A stretch of 64,000 bases of DNA from Tatumella punctata (GTDB taxonomy: Bacteria > Pseudomonadota > Gammaproteobacteria > Enterobacterales > Enterobacteriaceae). The notes beneath the pieces were generated by a model. That model saw nothing but the letters and a program-made list of their open reading frames with translations. It searched no databases and was not told the origin of the DNA. Below, piece after piece: positions 62,557-64,000 of this stretch. Position numbers and translations under genes: made by a program. Within the stretch, counting starts at the first letter, position 1, and each line of letters opens with the position of its first letter. The stretch covers positions 147,897-211,896 of the forward strand of contig NZ_BAAAFW010000095.1 of NCBI RefSeq assembly GCF_039523735.1, given 5' to 3'.

Positions 62557-62737
62557 CAGACCTCCTGATTCGTGTTGAGGTCATCAGCACACCGTTAACA
62601 ACGATGTGATGTTCACACTTAATATCACTCTGAAGTCGGCTTATGGTGCCGCGGTTAACGTGGAGTATTTCAGCCAGTTTTGTCATTGAAGGCTGGATTT
62701 TTAGCATGTTGGGTATTGATGCCAGTTGGTGTGTCAT
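62525..62737 (-). CDS. ninH: NinH-like DNA-binding protein
   Basis: A 70-residue protein similar to lambda NinH: ASIPNMLKIQPSMTKLAEIL, HVNRGTISRLQ and the IVVNGVLM strand. The middle is a helix-turn-helix of the Fis-like type. In lambda ninH is downstream of ninG; here it is at the start of the nin block, a rearranged order. It overlaps ninE by 32 bases. Confidence 0.82.
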   Translation of the reverse strand: MTHQLASIPNMLKIQPSMTKLAEILHVNRGTISRLQSDIKCEHHIVVNGVLMTSTRIRRSDGKPDTESSR

Positions 62738-62748
62738 TGCCTTACTCC

Positions 62749-63198
62749 TCAGAAAAAGGCATACAGCCTGTTTAGGATGTTCGGGTCTTTGGTTCCCGAG
62801 AATACGTGTTTGATGGCGGCGTTAATCAGTGCGCTATACACCCTCTCGAATTTCTCCTGATCCATGCTGGCGAACGCCAGACTTTCCGCTTCCGTCCGTA
62901 TCTCACCGTTCAACCTGACTGTCTGGACATAGAAACCAGCCAGTATCGTAAGGTCTTTACGGAACCGGTCAAACTGACTGTGTTCGTCCATATGCTCCAG
63001 ACCGGCACGATTGGCGCACCAGTGATCGAAGCAAAAGCCAAAGAAGGCCATTACCTTGCGGTGAAAAGCTGGGTGGCGGGTCAGTTTGATTTCGGCGGTG
63101 TAGGTTTCACCGGTTTTGAATCTGGTGATTCGGGGAAGGTCTATATCGTCTGCTAATGCGAATACGCCGCCTGGATGTTTCACCAGGTCGAATTGCAA
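62749..63198 (-). CDS. DUF1367 family phage protein
   Basis: The 149-residue protein starts MQFDLVKHPGGVFALADD and has ITRFKTGETYTAEIKLTRHPAFHRK, the DUF1367 signature, and LTILAGFY further on. Its start is TTG at 63198 with GGAG eight bases upstream; the codon before it is followed upstream by a stop, so no other start fits. The function is unknown. It is the first gene of the nin-Q unit. Confidence 0.85.
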   Translation of the reverse strand: MQFDLVKHPGGVFALADDIDLPRITRFKTGETYTAEIKLTRHPAFHRKVMAFFGFCFDHWCANRAGLEHMDEHSQFDRFRKDLTILAGFYVQTVRLNGEIRTEAESLAFASMDQEKFERVYSALINAAIKHVFSGTKDPNILNRLYAFF

Positions 63199-63221
63199 TG
63201 GCTATGCTCCTGTATTCCTAA

Positions 63222-63234
63222 AAGGAAATTTAAC
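63222..63234. repeat. Small inverted repeat upstream of DUF1367 gene
   Basis: TTCCT and AGGAA flank AAA in a 13-base inverted repeat just before the ribosome-binding site. It could be an operator or part of the leader; the surrounding A+T-rich 120 bases probably contain the promoter. Confidence 0.3.
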
Positions 63235-63376
63235 GAATTGAAATAAATGGTATATACGAATTCACCCTACCTTTTGTGTACTATCTGGATGGATTTTTTT
63301 ACTATCCCGTGTAAAAAAACACATTTGCACTAAGGTGCTATTTAAAATTAATCGTATAAAACAGGATACTCCTAGT

Positions 63377-63694
63377 ATGTCATGGAAAATCACATGTAAT
63401 AATGATCATGCAAATTACTCAGTTGATGGCAGTGAAGATCATTTCTCTACTTACACAATTAACTTTATCGATGAAAATTATCACACTGAGGATAGTAGCG
63501 ATTACAAAGGGCCTAACGATGTAGTGCTTATCGCAAACTTTACTGCCTCCTCAGACCATGGTGATTTCACTTGGGAAGTCACATCGCGCAGGGCTGGTTT
63601 TAATGGATTCGCTGAAATAGAAAATATTTACAGCCAAACGCCAGACGGTTGTACGCTAGATGATGAGCCGGACTTTGACATAGAAGAAATTTAG
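63377..63694 (+). CDS. Hypothetical prophage protein
   Basis: The 105-residue acidic protein (MSWKITCNNDHANYSVDGSE...) is beta-rich, with an acidic C-terminus (DGCTLDDEPDFDIEEI). A GTG at 63335 gives 14 more residues but has no good ribosome-binding site; the ATG at 63377 has AGGA upstream. It is divergent from the DUF1367 gene. No family is recognised. Confidence 0.62.
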   Translation: MSWKITCNNDHANYSVDGSEDHFSTYTINFIDENYHTEDSSDYKGPNDVVLIANFTASSDHGDFTWEVTSRRAGFNGFAEIENIYSQTPDGCTLDDEPDFDIEEI

Positions 63695-63885
63695 GATGAT
63701 GGGGCGTTTATAGCCCTTATTAAGATGATCTAATATTTAAACAGTTTAACTGCCCCAAGGTACATTGGCGCATTGGGGCAGCAATCTTCAGGCACAAAAA
63801 AACCGCATTAAGCGGCGCTAAACTGCTAACTGAAGTTGTATGTCAAAACTGTCTCTCTCCTCGCAGTAGTCGAGGGGTAATCCCC
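63695..63885. other. Noncoding interval before the IS element
   Basis: No reading frame is supported. A weak hairpin CCGC/GCGG with an A run on its left (63796-63814) could be a minus-strand terminator. Confidence 0.4.
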
Positions 63886-64000
63886 CCGAAAAACCGGTGT
63901 GTTCATAAGTAGAATTTTCTCGTAATCTGAACAGGGGAGATCTCTATGAAAAAATCACGTTTTACCGACAGCCAGATTATGGCCATTCTCAAACAGGCCG
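63886..64000 (+). mobile_element. Left end of an IS3-family (IS407-type) element (partial)
   Basis: The terminal sequence TAATCCCCCCGAAAAACCGG (about 63891) resembles the right ends of the remnants at 32.8 and 34.5 kb, including the trailing TAAGTAGAAT that also occurs near 34598. It reads into orfA within 60 bases. The rest is beyond the window. Confidence 0.8.
63946..64000 (+). CDS. IS3-family transposase OrfA (partial)
   Basis: The 18 residues visible, KKSRFTDSQIMAILKQA after the start Met, are the typical IS407-group OrfA start, a helix-turn-helix DNA-binding protein. AGGGGAGA lies before the ATG. The gene runs off the window edge. Confidence 0.88.
   Translation, partial: MKKSRFTDSQIMAILKQA

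Larger units (their letters stand above)
36600..63840. mobile_element. Podovirus-type prophage
   Basis: About 27 kb holds terminase, portal, scaffold, capsid, tail adaptor, nozzle, ejection, tailspike, lysis, Q and nin genes, nearly all on the minus strand. The head genes resemble epsilon15/BPP-1 phages, the tail tube resembles T7, and the nin-Q region resembles lambda/P22. The left border is set at the edge of the orfA remnant. The right border is unclear because no integrase, repressor or replication genes are visible before the IS at 63.9 kb. Confidence 0.9.

Noticed and set aside
1..64000. CRISPR array, rRNA or tRNA genes
   Set aside because: No regularly spaced direct repeats, cloverleaf or rRNA sequence was recognised by eye; a tRNAscan run would settle the tRNA question.

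Overview
The window is an enterobacterial chromosome segment. Its first 29 kb follow the Escherichia coli order around usg-pdxB-flk-yfcJ-fabB-mnmC-yfcL-epmC-yfcA-mepA-aroC-prmB-smrB-sixA-yfcZ-mlaA. Protein similarity to E. coli is high, but the locus has been rearranged: fadI, fadJ and fadL are missing where E. coli carries them, and a complete cytochrome c maturation operon (ccmABCDEFGHI, with CcmH and CcmI as separate proteins) sits directly upstream of mlaA. This fits an Erwiniaceae-type genome (Pantoea, Erwinia or Tatumella). The genus is an inference and is not proven by the sequence.

Layout. 1-5.5 kb: usg (cut by the window edge), pdxB, an EamA-type exporter, flk, yfcJ. 5.6-11 kb: an accessory cluster inserted between yfcJ and fabB, with a large AraC-type regulator carrying a glycosidase-like C-terminal half, divergent from an M20 amidohydrolase and a 14-helix-type MFS transporter. 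11-22 kb: fabB to mlaA. 22-29.2 kb: the ccm operon, read on the minus strand into mlaA. 29.2-36.6 kb: an A+T-rich accessory region with a short-chain dehydrogenase, a periplasmic DUF4432 protein, three insertion-sequence wrecks (two IS3-family orfB remnants of one type, one orfA remnant of another), an unrecognised protein with possible uracil-DNA-glycosylase-like motifs, and a DUF726-like alpha/beta hydrolase.

36.6-63.8 kb: a podovirus-type prophage, transcribed almost entirely on the minus strand. Read in the direction of transcription it holds: DUF1367, NinH, NinE, NinF, NinG, a 40-residue ORF and antiterminator Q (lambda/P22-type nin region); a likely late promoter with a terminator just downstream; holin, GH108 endolysin, second membrane protein and overlapping Rz/Rz1 spanins; terminase small and large subunits; portal; scaffold; major capsid; cement protein with an Ig-like domain (BPP-1/epsilon15-like head); T7-like tail adaptor and nozzle; internal ejection proteins; tailspike. 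Genes on the opposite strand (37.1, 40.9, 58.2 and 60.5 kb) look like morons. No integrase, repressor or replication gene is visible, so the phage continues past the right edge or has lost them. The last 115 bases are the left end of another IS3-family element of the same type as the two orfB remnants.

No rRNA, tRNA or CRISPR array was seen.
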